A DNA stretch of 5,576 bases from Gemmatimonadales bacterium (GTDB lineage Bacteria > Gemmatimonadota > Gemmatimonadetes > Gemmatimonadales > GWC2-71-9). Where the stretch lies: assembly GCA_030597435.1 (NCBI GenBank), contig JAUVRV010000217.1:1-5576 (forward strand), given 5' to 3'. A program made the position numbers and the translations under genes. Below are positions 4,412 to 5,576 of this stretch, piece by piece. Below the pieces are notes generated by a model. The model was given only the letters and a program-made list of their open reading frames with translations, had not been told where the DNA came from and did not search any database. Position 1 is the first letter of the stretch. Each line of letters begins with the position of its first letter.

Positions 4412-5576
4412 TTCCCGCCACCTGATGCAACACATCGTAGCGGGTGACAATACCGGCGAGGTCATCATTCTGACGCACCAGGACCGCGGGGGTTTCACGC
4501 GAGAGTAGCTCCGAGAAACCCTCAACAGCGAAGTCGGCATCGACGATGGGATACGGCGCCTCCATCACCTCGTGCACCGGCTGATCCAACACGACCGGTG
4601 ATGCGATGGCCTTCGCCATGACAGACCCTTCCGACAGCGATCCCACACAGTCGCCACTCTCGATGATTGGCAGCTGCGAGACGCCGTAGGTGCTCATGAG
4701 GTTGAGAGCCTGGCGCACTGTGTGCGAAGGCTCAACCGTCACCAGGCTCGGTGTTGCCTGCGGCTTGGAGGCCAATATCTGCTCGGCGGTGACGTGCTTG
4801 CTCTCGAGCATCTGGTTTTCCCGCATCCACTCGTCGTTGAACAGCTTGGAGAGATAGCGTTCGCCGGTGTCGCACAGGATTGCCCCCACGCATGCGGAGG
4901 GATCGTCGATCTCCCGTGCGATCTTCAAGGCAACGTAAACGTTCATTCCGGCCGACCCACCCACAAACAACCCCTCTTCCTTGGTCAAGCGACGCGCCAT
5001 CTGGAACGAGTCTCGGTCGCTCACCGTGATGAACTCGTCGACCACGTTAAAATGCAGGGTCTCGGGGAGCTTGTCCCCACCGATGCCCTCAACCTTGTAA
5101 GTTTGGCCCTCGCCAATCTCGTGGGTGCGGTGATACTCGGTGAAGACGGACCCTTCCGGGTCGCCAAGAACGATCTTGATGTTGGGGTTCTTCTCCTTGA
5201 GGAAACGCCCTGCACCGCTCATCGTGCCACCGGTGCCGGCAGAACCTGTCAAGTGCGTGATTCGGCCTTCTGTCTGTTCCCACAGCTCGGGCCCCGTGCT
5301 GCGATAGTGCGCTTCCACGTTGGCCTGGTTGTAGAACTGATTGGCGAAGACCGCGTTAGGCGTGTTCTTGGCGATCGCCTTGGCCTTCACGATGTAGTTG
5401 TCCGGGTGATCCGGCGGCACCGCCGTTGGTGTGATGATGACCTCGGCACCAAACGCCTTGAGCAGCCGGACCTTTTCCTGGGACATCTTGTCGGGCATCG
5501 TGAAGATGCAGCGATACCCCTTTTGAGTGGCAGCGAGCGCCAATGCCACGCCGGTGTTGCCGGAAGTACCCTCCAC
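4404..5576 (-). CDS. cbs: Cystathionine beta-synthase-type PLP enzyme with C-terminal CBS domain pair (N-terminus outside window)
   Basis: 390 residues are visible; the reading frame runs off the right edge and the first codon (GTG) is internal. About 70 residues, including the PLP-binding lysine, should be missing. Seen in order: EGTSGNTGVALA (2-13, the TSGNT substrate loop), GSAGTGGTMSGAGRFLKE (111-128, glycine loop for the PLP phosphate), VEGIGGDKLP (162-171), EEGLFVGGSAG (200-210), and DTGERYLSKLFNDEWM (236-251). These fit fold-type II beta-synthases and are closer to cystathionine beta-synthase than to CysK; GGSAG also occurs in human CBS. Residues 264-390 form two CBS motifs, usually a sensory module for adenosyl ligands. 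The likely reaction is serine plus homocysteine to cystathionine (transsulfuration); a cysteine synthase using O-acetylserine or O-phosphoserine is possible. It is the first visible gene of the - strand unit, 17 bases before queD. The stop is TGA at 4406-4404. Confidence 0.92.
   Translation of the reverse strand: MEGTSGNTGVALALAATQKGYRCIFTMPDKMSQEKVRLLKAFGAEVIITPTAVPPDHPDNYIVKAKAIAKNTPNAVFANQFYNQANVEAHYRSTGPELWEQTEGRITHLTGSAGTGGTMSGAGRFLKEKNPNIKIVLGDPEGSVFTEYHRTHEIGEGQTYKVEGIGGDKLPETLHFNVVDEFITVSDRDSFQMARRLTKEEGLFVGGSAGMNVYVALKIAREIDDPSACVGAILCDTGERYLSKLFNDEWMRENQMLESKHVTAEQILASKPQATPSLVTVEPSHTVRQALNLMSTYGVSQLPIIESGDCVGSLSEGSVMAKAIASPVVLDQPVHEVMEAPYPIVDADFAVEGFSELLSRETPAVLVRQNDDLAGIVTRYDVLHQVAGIR

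Overview
The window looks like a piece of a bacterial chromosome with moderately high GC. It carries six genes and one partial gene tail, packed tightly and mostly housekeeping in type. The best guess at lineage is a Gemmatimonadota-like bacterium. This rests on overall protein style, mainly the rhomboid with a short C-terminal helical domain and the Ddl with an enlarged N-terminal domain. It is an inference without a database search. There are no tRNAs, rRNAs, insertion sequences, phage genes or CRISPR arrays.

Layout: at the left edge the + strand carries the last 67 codons of mnmE (to 205), recognisable by the family's C-terminal FCIGK. Everything else is on the - strand and runs right to left. 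A truncated cystathionine beta-synthase-type PLP enzyme with two CBS domains (4404-5576, N-terminus outside the window) is followed by queD (4000-4386), ddl (2972-4000), a rhomboid protease (2104-2961) and a macrodomain protein (1597-2091). Gaps are 17, -1, about 10 and 12 bases, so these five genes probably form one transcript. After a 165-base non-coding gap comes a second pair: a predicted HExxH zinc metallopeptidase (490-1431) and a 77-residue orphan protein (257-490) whose start codon shares one base with the metallopeptidase stop. The pair converges on mnmE.

How the genes fit together: the long unit mixes sulfur amino acid metabolism (cbs), queuosine precursor synthesis (queD), peptidoglycan precursor synthesis (ddl), intramembrane proteolysis (rhomboid) and ADP-ribose recognition (macrodomain). 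It is therefore a conserved-style gene string more than a single pathway. The only shared theme across the two strands is tRNA wobble-base modification (MnmE at U34, QueD for queuosine at G34).

The parts least explained by known biology are the metallopeptidase/orphan pair, the rhomboid C-terminal tail, the macrodomain lacking the MacroD-type aspartate, and a perfect 11-bp inverted repeat inside ddl. I see no convincing novel defence or mobile system.
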